64,000 bases of DNA from JANNNX01 sp031398745 (GTDB lineage Bacteria; Actinomycetota; Acidimicrobiia; Acidimicrobiales; CADCSY01). Of the stretch, positions 1 to 8,389 are shown one piece after another. Made by a program: the position numbers and the translations under genes. The notes below the pieces were generated by a model. The model was not told the origin of the DNA, ran no database searches, and saw nothing but the letters and a program-made list of their open reading frames with translations. Every line of letters begins with the position of its first letter. The first letter of the stretch is position 1. The stretch spans positions 52,088 to 116,087 of the forward strand of contig JANNNX010000071.1 of NCBI GenBank assembly GCA_031398745.1, read 5' to 3'.

Positions 1-416
1 CCGGTGACTCGCTGCTGCTCGGCACCGATCTGGTCAAGGACCCGACCCGGCTGGTGGCGGCCTATGACGACGCCGCGGGGGTCACGGCCGCCTTCGATCG
101 CAACGTGCTGCACGTGCTCAACCGCCGCTTGGGGGCCGATTTCGATCCCGACGGCTTCACGCACCTGGCGGTGTGGGACGCCGAGCGGGAGTGGATCGAG
201 ATGCGCCTTCGGGCCGAGCGGGCCCAGGAGGTCACCGTCGCCGCCCTCGACCTAGTGGTCGGCTTCCGCTCCGGGGAGGCGCTCCGGACCGAGATCAGCG
301 CGAAGTTCCGGCGCACCGGCGTCGAGGCCGAGCTGGCGACCGCCGGCTTCGCCCTCGACCACTGGTGGACGGACCCGGCCGGTGATTTCGCCCTGTCGTT
401 GTCGAGCGCTCGCTGA
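1..416 (+). CDS. egtD: L-histidine N-alpha-methyltransferase EgtD, C-terminal part
   Basis: This is the C-terminal ~137 residues of a gene that begins before the window; the frame is open from base 3 (reading GDSLLLGTDLVKDPTRL). The stretches AAFDRNVLHVLNRRLGADFD, AVWDAEREWIEMRLRA and the closing TEISAKFRR are typical of the EgtD/Methyltransf_33 family. EgtD trimethylates histidine with three SAM to give hercynine, the first step of ergothioneine synthesis in the cytosol. The usual partner egtB would lie upstream, outside the window. The stop is TGA at 414-416. The next gene is convergent and its stop lies directly adjacent, so no terminator space is left. The family assignment is firm from these motifs. 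Confidence 0.9.
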   Translation, partial: GDSLLLGTDLVKDPTRLVAAYDDAAGVTAAFDRNVLHVLNRRLGADFDPDGFTHLAVWDAEREWIEMRLRAERAQEVTVAALDLVVGFRSGEALRTEISAKFRRTGVEAELATAGFALDHWWTDPAGDFALSLSSAR

Positions 417-1199
417 TCAGTCCTCGACCGCCGCCGGGTTGAACATCCCGGCGATCATTCCCCCATCCACCGGGAGGGCGACGCCGGTGATGTAGCCGGC
501 GTCGGCGGAGGCGAGGAAGAGGAAGGCCTCTGCGATCTCCTCCGGGCGCCCGACCCGTGCCTCCCACGGCACGCCGGCACCCATCACCTCGCGGGTGAGG
601 CCCGACTGGCCCAGCATCCCGTCGAGGATCGCGGTGTCGACCGGGCCCGGGCACACGCAATTGACCCGGATGCCGTGGCGAGCGTGATCGAGGGCCATGG
701 TCCGGACCATGTTGATCACCGCGGCCTTGCTGGCGTTGTAGGCGAGCAGGCCCGTGGTGCCCTGCAGCCCCCCGTCCGACGCCGTGAACAGGATCGATCC
801 CCCACCGCTGCGACGGAGGACCGGCACGGCGTGCTTCGAGAGCAGGAAACCGCCCTTCACGTTCACCGCCCATACCCGGTCCCACGTGGCCTCGTCGAGG
901 GTCACCACCGATCCGGTGGCGCCGATACCGGCGTTGTTCACGACGACGTCGAGGCGTCCGTAGGTGTCCACCGCCAACGCCACCGCGGCCCGGGCATCGG
1001 CGTCGGCGGACACGTCGATCCCGATCGAGACCGCGGTGCCGCCCTCGGCGAGGATCTCGGCGGCAACATCAGCGGCCTCGGGCGCCCGCAGGTCGGCCAC
1101 CACGATCGACGCGCCTTCGGTCGCGAACCGCAGAGCCGTGGCCCGGCCGATGCCGGCCGCGGCGCCGGTCACGATGGCTACCTTGCCCCCCAGTCGCAC
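417..1199 (-). CDS. SDR family NAD(P)-dependent oxidoreductase
   Basis: A 260-residue classical short-chain dehydrogenase. It has the Rossmann glycine motif TGAAAGIG at residues 11-18, NNAG at 88-91, and the catalytic Ser141, Tyr154 and Lys158 (YNASK). The C-terminal PVDGGM is typical of 3-oxoacyl-ACP-reductase-like and glucose-dehydrogenase-like members. The GTG at 1199 (VRLGGKVAIVTG) was chosen because the fold begins there; the frame is open further upstream but that stretch is Arg/Pro-rich and unlike the family. Substrate cannot be told from sequence. It stands alone, convergent with egtD. Confidence 0.88.
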   Translation of the reverse strand: MRLGGKVAIVTGAAAGIGRATALRFATEGASIVVADLRAPEAADVAAEILAEGGTAVSIGIDVSADADARAAVALAVDTYGRLDVVVNNAGIGATGSVVTLDEATWDRVWAVNVKGGFLLSKHAVPVLRRSGGGSILFTASDGGLQGTTGLLAYNASKAAVINMVRTMALDHARHGIRVNCVCPGPVDTAILDGMLGQSGLTREVMGAGVPWEARVGRPEEIAEAFLFLASADAGYITGVALPVDGGMIAGMFNPAAVED

Positions 1200-1245
1200 G
1201 GCGCTCCCTCCCGGGCCCGCGCACAGGCGACGACCCGGCCCGATG

Positions 1246-1782
1246 CTAGCGAGCGTCCCCTCCGGTCCGGCCCGCTCCACGGGTTCGGGGATCCTCGGCC
1301 CCGGGTGCGCCCTGGCTCTCGAGCAGGTGGCAGGCCTCGCCAATCGAGCGGCAGACGGCTTCGGCCAGTACCAGCGCGGGCCCCTCGAACCACCCCTCGG
1401 CCGGCACCACCACGTGCACCCCGTGGGAGCGGGGACCTTCGGTGCGCAACGAGATCGCCGGGCGCCCGCCGACGATCAGCACCGAGCGGGCCCGGGGATC
1501 GTCGAGCGCGTCGGACAGCGAGCGCGCCAGGTCGAAGAGATCCTCGGCATCCACCGCCCCTCGCGCCGCCAGCCGGGGTCCGGCGCCGTCGGCCCGGTGC
1601 AGGTAGCCGCACAGGGCAACGGGAGCGACCGACTCGAGCAGGTCGAAGCCGAGCCGCACCAGACGCTCAACGGTCGACTCGATCGATTCTGTGTCGACCG
1701 AGGCCGCCGCCACCGGGGCCAGCGGGATGATCGAGGCCAGTCCCCGGCCCAGCCCCCGACGCGCGTCGCTCATCGCTTCCAT
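1246..1782 (-). CDS. hypothetical protein with ParB-like RGLGRGL start motif
   Basis: A 178-residue protein of unknown function. Near its N-terminus is RRGLGRGLASIIP, which resembles the conserved start of chromosome-partition ParB proteins (K-x-GLG-x-GLxALI). The rest has no HTH or CTP-binding motif: a mixed helical/sheet central region (residues ~35-150) and a polar, low-complexity tail. In ParB that N-terminal helix contacts ParA, so this could be a small ParA or MinD interactor, but that is only inference. The first 60 or so residues also look like a signal-processing or roadblock-type scaffold. It is divergent from the nitroreductase-like gene, with 91 bp between the starts. Confidence 0.6.
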   Translation of the reverse strand: MEAMSDARRGLGRGLASIIPLAPVAAASVDTESIESTVERLVRLGFDLLESVAPVALCGYLHRADGAGPRLAARGAVDAEDLFDLARSLSDALDDPRARSVLIVGGRPAISLRTEGPRSHGVHVVVPAEGWFEGPALVLAEAVCRSIGEACHLLESQGAPGAEDPRTRGAGRTGGDAR

Positions 1783-1873
1783 GTTGGCAGCAGGCTCCGG
1801 CGTTGCCGCATCTCGGAGTGGCCCTTACCAACCCGGCGTAGAGTCGCCGCCTCGCGACGACGAAGGGGGCCCC

Positions 1874-2521
1874 GTGGCCGACATCGAGTTCTTCTGGGAT
1901 CCCGGGTGCCCCTGGGCGTGGATCACCTCCCGTTGGGTGCACGAGGTCATCGATCAGCGCGGCATCGAGGTCGACTGGCGTCTCATCTCGCTACGGATCC
2001 TCAACGAGGCCAACGGTCCCCGACCGGCCCCGCCCGAGGGCTTCAGCCCGCCGCCCGGGTTCATGGAGCGCATGGAGCTCTCCCAGCGCACGCTGCGGGT
2101 GGCAGCGGCCATCCGAGAGGAGCTAGACCCGGCCAAGGCCGGCGATCTCTACACCGCCGTCGGCACCCTCATCCACGTCGAGGGCGCCCCCGGCAAGGCG
2201 ATGGCCGAGGAGGACTACGGCGACCTGCTGGAGTCGATCGGCATCCCCCGCAGCTTCGGCGCGGCAGGTGAGGACGAGCGGTGGGAGGACGTCATCCGGG
2301 CCTCCACCGAGGAGGCGCTGACCCGTACCGGCCGAGAGGTCGGCACCCCGGTCCTCACCTTCGAGCCCCCCGACGGTCCGTCCTACTTCGGGCCGGTGCT
2401 CAACCGCATCCCCCGGGGCGACGAGGCCCTCGAGCTCTTCGACGCGGTGCGGACCCTGGTCCACGTGCCGGGCTTCGCCGAGCTCAAGCGCTCCGACCGG
2501 GGCACCCCCCAGACGGCCTGA
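1874..2521 (+). CDS. Rv2466c-like DsbA/thioredoxin-fold oxidoreductase
   Basis: 215 residues, DsbA/2-hydroxychromene isomerase-like fold. The N-terminal FFWDPGCPWAWITSRW closely matches the mycobacterial mycothiol-dependent nitroreductase Rv2466c, whose active site is C-P-W-C. Here the motif is C12-P-W-A15, so only the nucleophilic cysteine remains. A mono-cysteine enzyme of this type would be expected to work with mycothiol as the resolving thiol. The GTG at 1874 is preferred because homology starts at its second residue. A later gene in this window encodes another mycothiol-linked family protein. The next gene follows 11 bp downstream in the same direction. Confidence 0.8.
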   Translation: MADIEFFWDPGCPWAWITSRWVHEVIDQRGIEVDWRLISLRILNEANGPRPAPPEGFSPPPGFMERMELSQRTLRVAAAIREELDPAKAGDLYTAVGTLIHVEGAPGKAMAEEDYGDLLESIGIPRSFGAAGEDERWEDVIRASTEEALTRTGREVGTPVLTFEPPDGPSYFGPVLNRIPRGDEALELFDAVRTLVHVPGFAELKRSDRGTPQTA

Positions 2522-2532
2522 GCGGGCACGCC

Positions 2533-3735
2533 GTGCTGCTCAACCGGGGACGCTTGGAGGCGATGCTCGACCAGCACCGTCTCGACGCGGTGGTGGCCAT
2601 ACTGCCCAAGAACGTCTACTACCTGAGCGAGTACGACTCGTCGGGCATGTGGTCGTTCCCCCGCATCGCCATGGCGGTGCTGCCCCGCGACCCGTCCTTG
2701 GCCCCGGCGGTGCTGACCGCCGACATGGACGCCATGGAGAACGGGGAGAGCGGCTGGGTCCAGGAGCGACGGACTTACGCCGCCAACGAGACCCTGACCA
2801 AGCGCCACATCGCCGCCTTCGAGGCCGGTGCGGTCGTGCCCGACGACGAGCTCGGGATCGAGGGCCCGCGCAACCAGGCCGAAGCGGTCGCCCGCTACCT
2901 GCGGGAGCTGGGCCTGGATAGCGCTCGGGTGGCCTTCGACGACGAGTGGCTCGGGCGCCGGGTGGCCGAGGAGCTCGACACCGTCGAGCCCGTTCCCGGC
3001 GAGTCGCTGTTGCGTTGGGTGCGGATGGTCAAGACGCCCGACGAGCTGGTCCTGATGCGGGCCTCGGCCCGCAAGAACGAGCTCGCCACCCTGGCCGCCA
3101 TCGAGGCGGTGGCCGCGGGGGCGACCTTTGCCGAGTGCCAGCGGGTCTACCGCTCGACCATCACCTTCATGGGAGGCGACGCCGACTACATGGTCGGCAC
3201 CGCCAATCGGCCCGGAGCGACGGCCGGGCCTGCCCTCACCGGAGGGGGGGACGACCGTCGGGCGGGCGATTCGTTCTGGTTCGACGCCTTCGGTGGCTAC
3301 CGCCATTACCGCAACGATCTGGGCCGCAGCGCGGTGGTGGGCGAGCCCAACGCGGCCCAGCGCCGGGGCCATCGGGCTCTGCGCGACGGCTGGCGGCGGA
3401 TCGTCGAGGAGCTGAAGGTCGGCATGGACTCCCGCGAGTTGGGAGCGCTGGCCATCCGCAGCGTGCGCGAGGCGGGCTGGCCCGACTACCTGGTGACCTC
3501 GCCCCACTGCATCGGCCTCGACCACTTCGAGCACCCGACGCCCGACACCGTCTACGAGCCCTTCCTCCTCGAGGCCGGCGTCGTCATCACCGTCGACCTG
3601 CCCCTGTTCAGCCCGGAGGTCGGACACCTGCACACCGAGGACGCCCTCGTCGTCCACGACGACGGGGTCGAGCTGCTCACCTCCGACGACCGGCTCTTCG
3701 TCATCGAGGACGGCACCGCCCACCCGATGGACTGA
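2533..3735 (+). CDS. M24 family (creatinase/aminopeptidase P-like) metallopeptidase
   Basis: 400 residues with an N-terminal creatinase-like domain (~1-150) and a pita-bread M24 domain. Visible metal ligands are the Asp pair in FDAFGGYRHYRNDLGRS, the His in PHCIGLDHFEHP, and the last Glu in HTEDALVV. The fourth ligand, normally Glu in a T-x-E-P motif, reads ITVDLPLF here, so it is Asp or displaced. Substrate is therefore uncertain: X-Pro peptidase, creatinase or a DMSP-lyase-like relative are all possible. GTG at 2533 (VLLNRGRLEAM) was chosen; an ATG ten codons later is an alternative. Likely co-transcribed with the preceding thioredoxin-fold gene. Confidence 0.82.
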   Translation: MLLNRGRLEAMLDQHRLDAVVAILPKNVYYLSEYDSSGMWSFPRIAMAVLPRDPSLAPAVLTADMDAMENGESGWVQERRTYAANETLTKRHIAAFEAGAVVPDDELGIEGPRNQAEAVARYLRELGLDSARVAFDDEWLGRRVAEELDTVEPVPGESLLRWVRMVKTPDELVLMRASARKNELATLAAIEAVAAGATFAECQRVYRSTITFMGGDADYMVGTANRPGATAGPALTGGGDDRRAGDSFWFDAFGGYRHYRNDLGRSAVVGEPNAAQRRGHRALRDGWRRIVEELKVGMDSRELGALAIRSVREAGWPDYLVTSPHCIGLDHFEHPTPDTVYEPFLLEAGVVITVDLPLFSPEVGHLHTEDALVVHDDGVELLTSDDRLFVIEDGTAHPMD

Positions 3736-3846
3736 CGTCGGGCCACCGCGGCACCTCTGGGCTGTCGCTCAAGGCCGCCCCGAACGGCTCCGATACCCAG
3801 CGCAATGGTCCTGTCGACCGGCGGGACCGAGCCAGCGGGACGGCCC

Positions 3847-4860
3847 ATGAGCGAACACGGACAGACCGGCACCGATTCCACCACCAGTGCGCCCCGCGCC
3901 TCGGACTCCCTGCCCACTCTGGGCGCCGGGCGCTCCGGGATCGACAAGGAGGCGATGGCGCTCATCGATCGGCTGCACGCCGAGGTCGAGGGGGCCGAGG
4001 CCGCCCTCGACCGGCGCTTCGCCGGGCCCTCGGCCCGCCAGCGCCTGGACCAGGCCCGACAGGCCGAGTCCGAAGCCCTCGTCGCCCTGGGCTTCGACTC
4101 CTACGCCGACTTCCTCTTCGGTCTCCCGGCCCACCGACCCGGTGAGGACCCCTTCGGTCGGGAGGCGTCTCCCCCCGCCGCGGAGCTCGTCGCCGACACC
4201 GTCGCCACCTTGGGCGTGTGGGCCGGCTGGACCGACCCCGAGCCACTGAACACCGAGACCCGAGACCGGGTCAACCCCGACCCCGACCCCGCCCCCGACC
4301 AGGAGATCCTCATGTCCTTCACCACCGACTCGCTGACCACCCACACCCCGCCCGCCGACATCGACGAGCCCTTCCCCACCGAGGCCCTCCAGCAGGCCCG
4401 GGATGAGGCGGTCGCGCTCCAGGCCACCGGGGAATCGATCCTCGCCTCGATGCAAGCCCAGGCGGCCGCCTTCGTCACCACCCACGTCCGCCGGGTCGAA
4501 GAGGAGGCCGTGCGGGTCACCGACGCAGCCCGGGCCGAAGCCGGCCGCATCCTGGCCGAGGCCGAGGAGCATCGGCAGGCCACCAGCGCCGCCACCGCCC
4601 AGACCCGGGTGCACCTGGCGCAAGAGATCGACGGCATCGGCGCCACCCTCGACTCGCTCGGTCGGATGATCACCGACCTGGCCGGCGCCCTCGACGGCCT
4701 TCGCCAGGAGATGCAGGCAAGTCGGGAAGCCCTGGTGCCGACGGGCTCCCAGGGGTGGGCGCCGAGCCCCGAGATCGACCAGGCGGAGCCGGCGAGCCCC
4801 ACCGATACCGACTTCGAGCCCAACGTCACCCCATGGGAGGGTGACCCGAGCGGCTTCTGA
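3847..4860 (+). CDS. hypothetical coiled-coil protein (DivIVA-like region)
   Basis: 337 residues, no family recognised with certainty. The N-terminal third holds a short helical domain (DKEAMALIDRLHAEVEGAE... then SYADFLFGLP). A Pro/Asp-rich linker follows, then a long Ala/Glu-rich heptad region (~residues 190-300; repeats such as RVEEEAVRVTDAARAEAGRI) that is a clear coiled coil like DivIVA or ATP-synthase b stalks, and an acidic tail. There is no signal peptide or membrane segment. A cytoskeletal or polar scaffold role is inference only. ATG 3847 is chosen over an upstream ATG at 3805 because the first 14 extra residues look like spacer. Confidence 0.65.
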   Translation: MSEHGQTGTDSTTSAPRASDSLPTLGAGRSGIDKEAMALIDRLHAEVEGAEAALDRRFAGPSARQRLDQARQAESEALVALGFDSYADFLFGLPAHRPGEDPFGREASPPAAELVADTVATLGVWAGWTDPEPLNTETRDRVNPDPDPAPDQEILMSFTTDSLTTHTPPADIDEPFPTEALQQARDEAVALQATGESILASMQAQAAAFVTTHVRRVEEEAVRVTDAARAEAGRILAEAEEHRQATSAATAQTRVHLAQEIDGIGATLDSLGRMITDLAGALDGLRQEMQASREALVPTGSQGWAPSPEIDQAEPASPTDTDFEPNVTPWEGDPSGF

Positions 4861-4869
4861 GCCGGAGGT

Positions 4870-5286
4870 TCAGCCGTCGCCGGGGGGCGGCCCGGCGGGC
4901 ATCTCTCGGATCTCGTGGAGCACGTACTCGTTGCCGTCGGGATCGGCGAAGCGTCCCTCGGCCGGTCCCCCGGGCATGCGAGCCTCGGGAGCCTTGGGGA
5001 AGTCGACGCCCTTGGACGACAGGTCCTCGTAGGTCGCCTGGATCTCCTTCGATCCGAAGACGATGCCGGAGAACCCGCCCTTCTCCAGCCCGGCCGTGGC
5101 GTCGGACCCCTCCTTGGCCAGGACCAGCTGCACCCCGGCGCCGGGGACGCTGACGGTGAGGAATCGGAACGGGCCCATGTCGTGGTCGATACCGACCTCG
5201 AGGCCGACCTTGTTCACGTAGAAGTCGTAGGCCGCGTCCTGATCGGCCACCACCACCGTGATGTACTCCAACTTGTCGATGGCCAT
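4870..5286 (-). CDS. VOC family (glyoxalase/bleomycin-resistance-like) protein
   Basis: 138 residues forming the paired beta-alpha-beta-beta-beta modules of the vicinal oxygen chelate superfamily: LEYITVVVADQDAAYDFYVNKVG at the start and DPDGNEYVLHEI near the end. Typical metal ligands (His/Glu) are only partly obvious, with Glu near the C-terminus (NEYVLHE). Small VOC proteins of this type act as dioxygenases, lyases or drug binders; the substrate is unknown here. It is convergent with the coiled-coil gene and divergent from the pyruvate kinase gene. Confidence 0.8.
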   Translation of the reverse strand: MAIDKLEYITVVVADQDAAYDFYVNKVGLEVGIDHDMGPFRFLTVSVPGAGVQLVLAKEGSDATAGLEKGGFSGIVFGSKEIQATYEDLSSKGVDFPKAPEARMPGGPAEGRFADPDGNEYVLHEIREMPAGPPPGDG

Positions 5287-5414
5287 GACGGGCCCCCTCC
5301 ATCGGTCTGCGGGGCGGCGAGCATATCGACGTTCGGCCCAGGCCTCAGGTCCGCGTCAGTCGACGTTGCCCCTGCGGTCACCGATCCGCGGCCCGGGCGT
5401 GCGATGGTGGGCGG

Positions 5415-6863
5415 GTGGACCCTCGCCGAACGAAGATCGTCGCCACCATCGGCCCCGCCTCTGACGACCCGGCGGTGCTCCTCCAGCTGATCGACGCCGG
5501 GATGGACATGGCCCGCCTCGGCTTGGCCCACGGGCCGGTGGAGGAGACCATCGAGCGCATCGCCCGCATCCGAGCCGCGGCCCGGCGGGCCAAACGGCAC
5601 GTGGGCATCCTGGTCGACCTTCCGGGTCCGAAGGTTCGCGCCGGGTCGTTCCCGGAGGCCGGGGTGGTCGTGGCCGAGGGCGACGTCGTCGAGTTGGTGG
5701 CCGACGAGCGCCCCGATGCCACCAGCAACGCCACCTGCATCTCGGTGACCTACGCCGCCCTCCTGGATGACATCGGCCCCGGGGACCGGATCCCCCTCGG
5801 CGACGGCGGCGTGGAACTGCGGATCGAGCGGGTCGAGCACGATCGGGCCACGGCGGTGGTGGCCAGCGGCGGACTCCTCAAGGGACGGCCGGGCGTGACC
5901 CTGGCCAGCGAGAAGGTGGGCCTGCCGACCCCGACGCCCGACGATCTGCGGCTCCTCGGAGCGGTCCTCGAGGTCGGGGTCGACGCGGTGGCGATCTCCT
6001 TCGTGCGCCAGGCCGCCGACGTCGCCCGGGCCCGGGCCTTCATCGGGGAGGACGGCCCTACCTTGGTGGCCAAGATCGAGACCCAGTCGGCGGTCGACGC
6101 CATCGACGAGGTCATCGCGGCATCGGACGCGGTGATGGTGGCCCGAGGCGACCTCGGGGTGCGTTGCGCCCTGGAGGACGTCCCCCACATCCAGAAGCAC
6201 ATCATCCGCTCCGGGGTCGCCTACGGGCGGCCGGTGATCACCGCCACCCAGATGCTCGAATCGATGGTCTACGCCCCGAAGCCCACCCGGGCCGAGGTCA
6301 CCGACGTCGCCAACGCCGTGTTCGACGGCACTTCGGCGTTGATGCTGTCGGGCGAGACAGCCATCGGGCTCAACCCGGTCGCGGCCGTGGCCACCATGGC
6401 CCGCATCGCGGTGCGGGCCGAGCGGGACTTCGACCACGAGAGCTGGGGCACGCGTCTCGGGCGGGAGCAGGCCACCGATCCCGCCCTGGAGACGGCCACC
6501 CGGATGCACGCCGCGATCTCGGCGGCCGCCTGGCGAGCAGCCATCGAGGCCGACGTCAAGGCCATCCTGTGCTGCACCCGTAGCGGGGCCACGGCTCGCT
6601 CGATCGCCCGGTTCCGACCCCGAGCGCCGATCCTCGGCGTCACCCCGTCGGCCACCACCGCACGCCAGATGGGACTCATGTGGGGGGTCGAGCCGGTGCT
6701 GACCGGTGAGCACGCGTCGGCCGACGAGATCGTGTGGTTCGCGGTCGAGGCCGCGGTCAACGTCGGCGTGGCGGTGGCTGGTGACGTGGTCGCGGTCCTG
6801 GCCGGGGCCCCCTACGGGCCGGAGGCGGCCACCGACATCCTTCGCCTGGTGCGCGTCCACTGA
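5415..6863 (+). CDS. pyk: pyruvate kinase, variant K+ site
   Basis: 482 residues; phosphoenolpyruvate + ADP to pyruvate + ATP, last step of glycolysis. The TIM barrel starts RRTKIVATIGPAS. Catalytic elements are present: Lys in LVAKIETQ, metal ligands in VMVARGDLGV, the Thr in ATQMLESM and LSGETAIG. The usual N-F-S-H-G cation/phosphate loop reads R34-L-G36-L-A38-H-G, so the Asn and Ser that bind K+ are Gly and Ala. The following motif is D68-L-P-G-P-K73, with Lys at the position that is Glu in K+-dependent enzymes. The family knowledge therefore predicts a K+-independent enzyme, or one with altered catalysis. Start is GTG 5415. Confidence 0.9.
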   Translation: MDPRRTKIVATIGPASDDPAVLLQLIDAGMDMARLGLAHGPVEETIERIARIRAAARRAKRHVGILVDLPGPKVRAGSFPEAGVVVAEGDVVELVADERPDATSNATCISVTYAALLDDIGPGDRIPLGDGGVELRIERVEHDRATAVVASGGLLKGRPGVTLASEKVGLPTPTPDDLRLLGAVLEVGVDAVAISFVRQAADVARARAFIGEDGPTLVAKIETQSAVDAIDEVIAASDAVMVARGDLGVRCALEDVPHIQKHIIRSGVAYGRPVITATQMLESMVYAPKPTRAEVTDVANAVFDGTSALMLSGETAIGLNPVAAVATMARIAVRAERDFDHESWGTRLGREQATDPALETATRMHAAISAAAWRAAIEADVKAILCCTRSGATARSIARFRPRAPILGVTPSATTARQMGLMWGVEPVLTGEHASADEIVWFAVEAAVNVGVAVAGDVVAVLAGAPYGPEAATDILRLVRVH

Positions 6864-6895
6864 CGCCCCGCCGTCGGCGCACGGGCGCCGGCGGC

Positions 6896-7282
6896 TCAGG
6901 CAGGCTTGCGCGTGGGGGCGGCCAAGCGGCGCTGAGCACGTGCCGCCTCGAGCCGCTGACGCAGCTCAGGCGCCATCTTCGACTCGTTCCAGCCCAGGCT
7001 CGGGTCCATGGCGATGTCGAGGTGGGCGACCCCGGCGAGGGGCCCCAGGCGCTCCCGGGCCTCCCGGACGAAGAGATGGCCCATGATGCAGCTGGGCTCG
7101 GTGACGCAGAGGCGGGCGTGGATCACGAACCCGTCGGGCCCGTCCTCGACCGCCACCGAGCGGACCAGGCCCATATCGACCAGCCCGCCCGGTGCGCCGG
7201 CGTTGACGCTGCACGGGTCGAGGATGGTGTTGAGGATGTCGCGCACGACCTCCTCGGTCACCGGCACCGACGCCGTAGGCAT
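6896..7282 (-). CDS. MIP18/SufT-like (DUF59) metal-sulfur cluster assembly factor
   Basis: 128 residues. The core VTEEVVRDILNTILDPCSVN..GLVDMGLV and CVTEPSCIMG match the DUF59/MIP18 family that helps mature Fe-S proteins; the cysteines Cys in DPCSV and EPSCIMG are in the family's conserved places. Start ATG 7282 lies 2 bp after the amidohydrolase stop, so the two genes are translationally linked. From memory, an amidohydrolase followed by a DUF59 gene also occurs in the propane/phenol-type diiron monooxygenase operons of mycobacteria; no monooxygenase is present here. A role in maturing a metalloprotein is inference. Confidence 0.78.
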   Translation of the reverse strand: MPTASVPVTEEVVRDILNTILDPCSVNAGAPGGLVDMGLVRSVAVEDGPDGFVIHARLCVTEPSCIMGHLFVREARERLGPLAGVAHLDIAMDPSLGWNESKMAPELRQRLEAARAQRRLAAPTRKPA

Positions 7283-7284
7283 GA

Positions 7285-8352
7285 TCAGACCCGCGACTTC
7301 CAGGCGTCGCGAATGAGGTGCCAGGGGTCGGCCAGCACCTTGTCGACGCCGATGTCGTCGGCGGCCGCCGACGCCTTCATCGCCTCGATGTCCCAGCCCA
7401 TGTGGCGGGCGTAGTTGCCGCCCAAGATGTCGCGCTTGGCGTCCTTGGTCAGCGTCGGCCACGGGTCCGGGAGCTCCCAGTCCCAGAACGTCCGGATGCA
7501 GGGCTGGGGGTGCAGGCCGGTGGCCCCGACCGACCAGAAAAGGCGCTGCGCCCCACCCTCGACCTGGAGGAACGTGCCCAGGATCTTGTTCCACTCGCCA
7601 GGGTCGGCGTGCATGAAGCCCACCGTTCCCTCGAGGTTGACGGTGACGTTGGGGTAGTCCTCCATCAGCTGCGCCGTCTCCTCCAGGTAGGCGACACCTC
7701 CGTGGACGATCTCAAAGGTCAGGTCCGGGAACGCCTTGATGGGATCCTCGATGTCGGCGATTCCGAAGTAGGGGTCGAAAGGCAGGGGGCCGAGCGGGAC
7801 CGCCTTGTGCATCCCGATCATCTTCAGGCCTCGCTGCTGGCAGCGCTCGATGACCGCCATCGTCGAGTCCGCGTTCATGAACGACGGCTTCAGCTCACCG
7901 TCGAAGAGATCGATCGGGTAGAACTTCACGCCGATCAGGCCGGGCTTCTCGGCGATCTCGTCGATCTGCTCGAGGGCGTCGGGCGCCCACGGGTAGATCG
8001 GGGCGTAGGCGAAAGCCCGGTGGGGGTAGCGCTTGATGGCCTCCTCCCCCACCCACAGCGGCGAGCTGCCGTCGAGGTAAAGCCCCTCGAGGGGCACCCC
8101 GTGGTAGACGAACGCGTCGGTGTGGCTCTCCGCCAGCATCACCTCGAGCAGGAGGTCGGGCTGGAACTCGAACTGGTGGATGAACTGCTCCCAGGTCAGG
8201 TCCCACCGGCGGTCGTCCTTGGGATGGAAGCCGATGTGGGCGCCGTGGTAGAGCTGCTGCATCACGTCGGGCAGGAACTCGGCGACGTAGTTGTCGGGCA
8301 GGAAGTTGAAGGCGTGGACCGTCGCGTCGATCACGAAGGCGTCGTCGATCAT
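7285..8352 (-). CDS. amidohydrolase family (Amidohydro_2) protein
   Basis: 355 residues with a TIM-barrel amidohydrolase pattern: VIDATVHAF at the start, GVKFYP, GMHKAVPLG, FEIVHGG, and a C-terminal domain. Compared with active family members the ligands are partly degraded: the N-terminal H-x-H is H13-x-F15, and the late metal Asp (usually GTD or GSD) is replaced within LFWSVGATG. It may therefore be a decarboxylase-like or non-hydrolytic member. ATG 8352 has a good ribosome site (GAGAAGGG) upstream. It is the middle gene of the HbpS-like / amidohydrolase / DUF59 operon, divergent from marR, which is the likely regulator. Confidence 0.82.
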   Translation of the reverse strand: MIDDAFVIDATVHAFNFLPDNYVAEFLPDVMQQLYHGAHIGFHPKDDRRWDLTWEQFIHQFEFQPDLLLEVMLAESHTDAFVYHGVPLEGLYLDGSSPLWVGEEAIKRYPHRAFAYAPIYPWAPDALEQIDEIAEKPGLIGVKFYPIDLFDGELKPSFMNADSTMAVIERCQQRGLKMIGMHKAVPLGPLPFDPYFGIADIEDPIKAFPDLTFEIVHGGVAYLEETAQLMEDYPNVTVNLEGTVGFMHADPGEWNKILGTFLQVEGGAQRLFWSVGATGLHPQPCIRTFWDWELPDPWPTLTKDAKRDILGGNYARHMGWDIEAMKASAAADDIGVDKVLADPWHLIRDAWKSRV

Positions 8353-8389
8353 CTGGGAACCCTTCTCTCGTTCTTGCTCGTGGCGTGCG

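Noticed and set aside
2383..3723. 446-codon minus-strand frame over the M24 peptidase gene
   Set aside because: Shadow of a gene with recognisable metal-ligand motifs; translation is low-complexity.
5214..6860. 548-codon open frame antisense to pyruvate kinase
   Set aside because: Composition (Gly/Arg/His-rich) and full overlap with pyk show it is a shadow.
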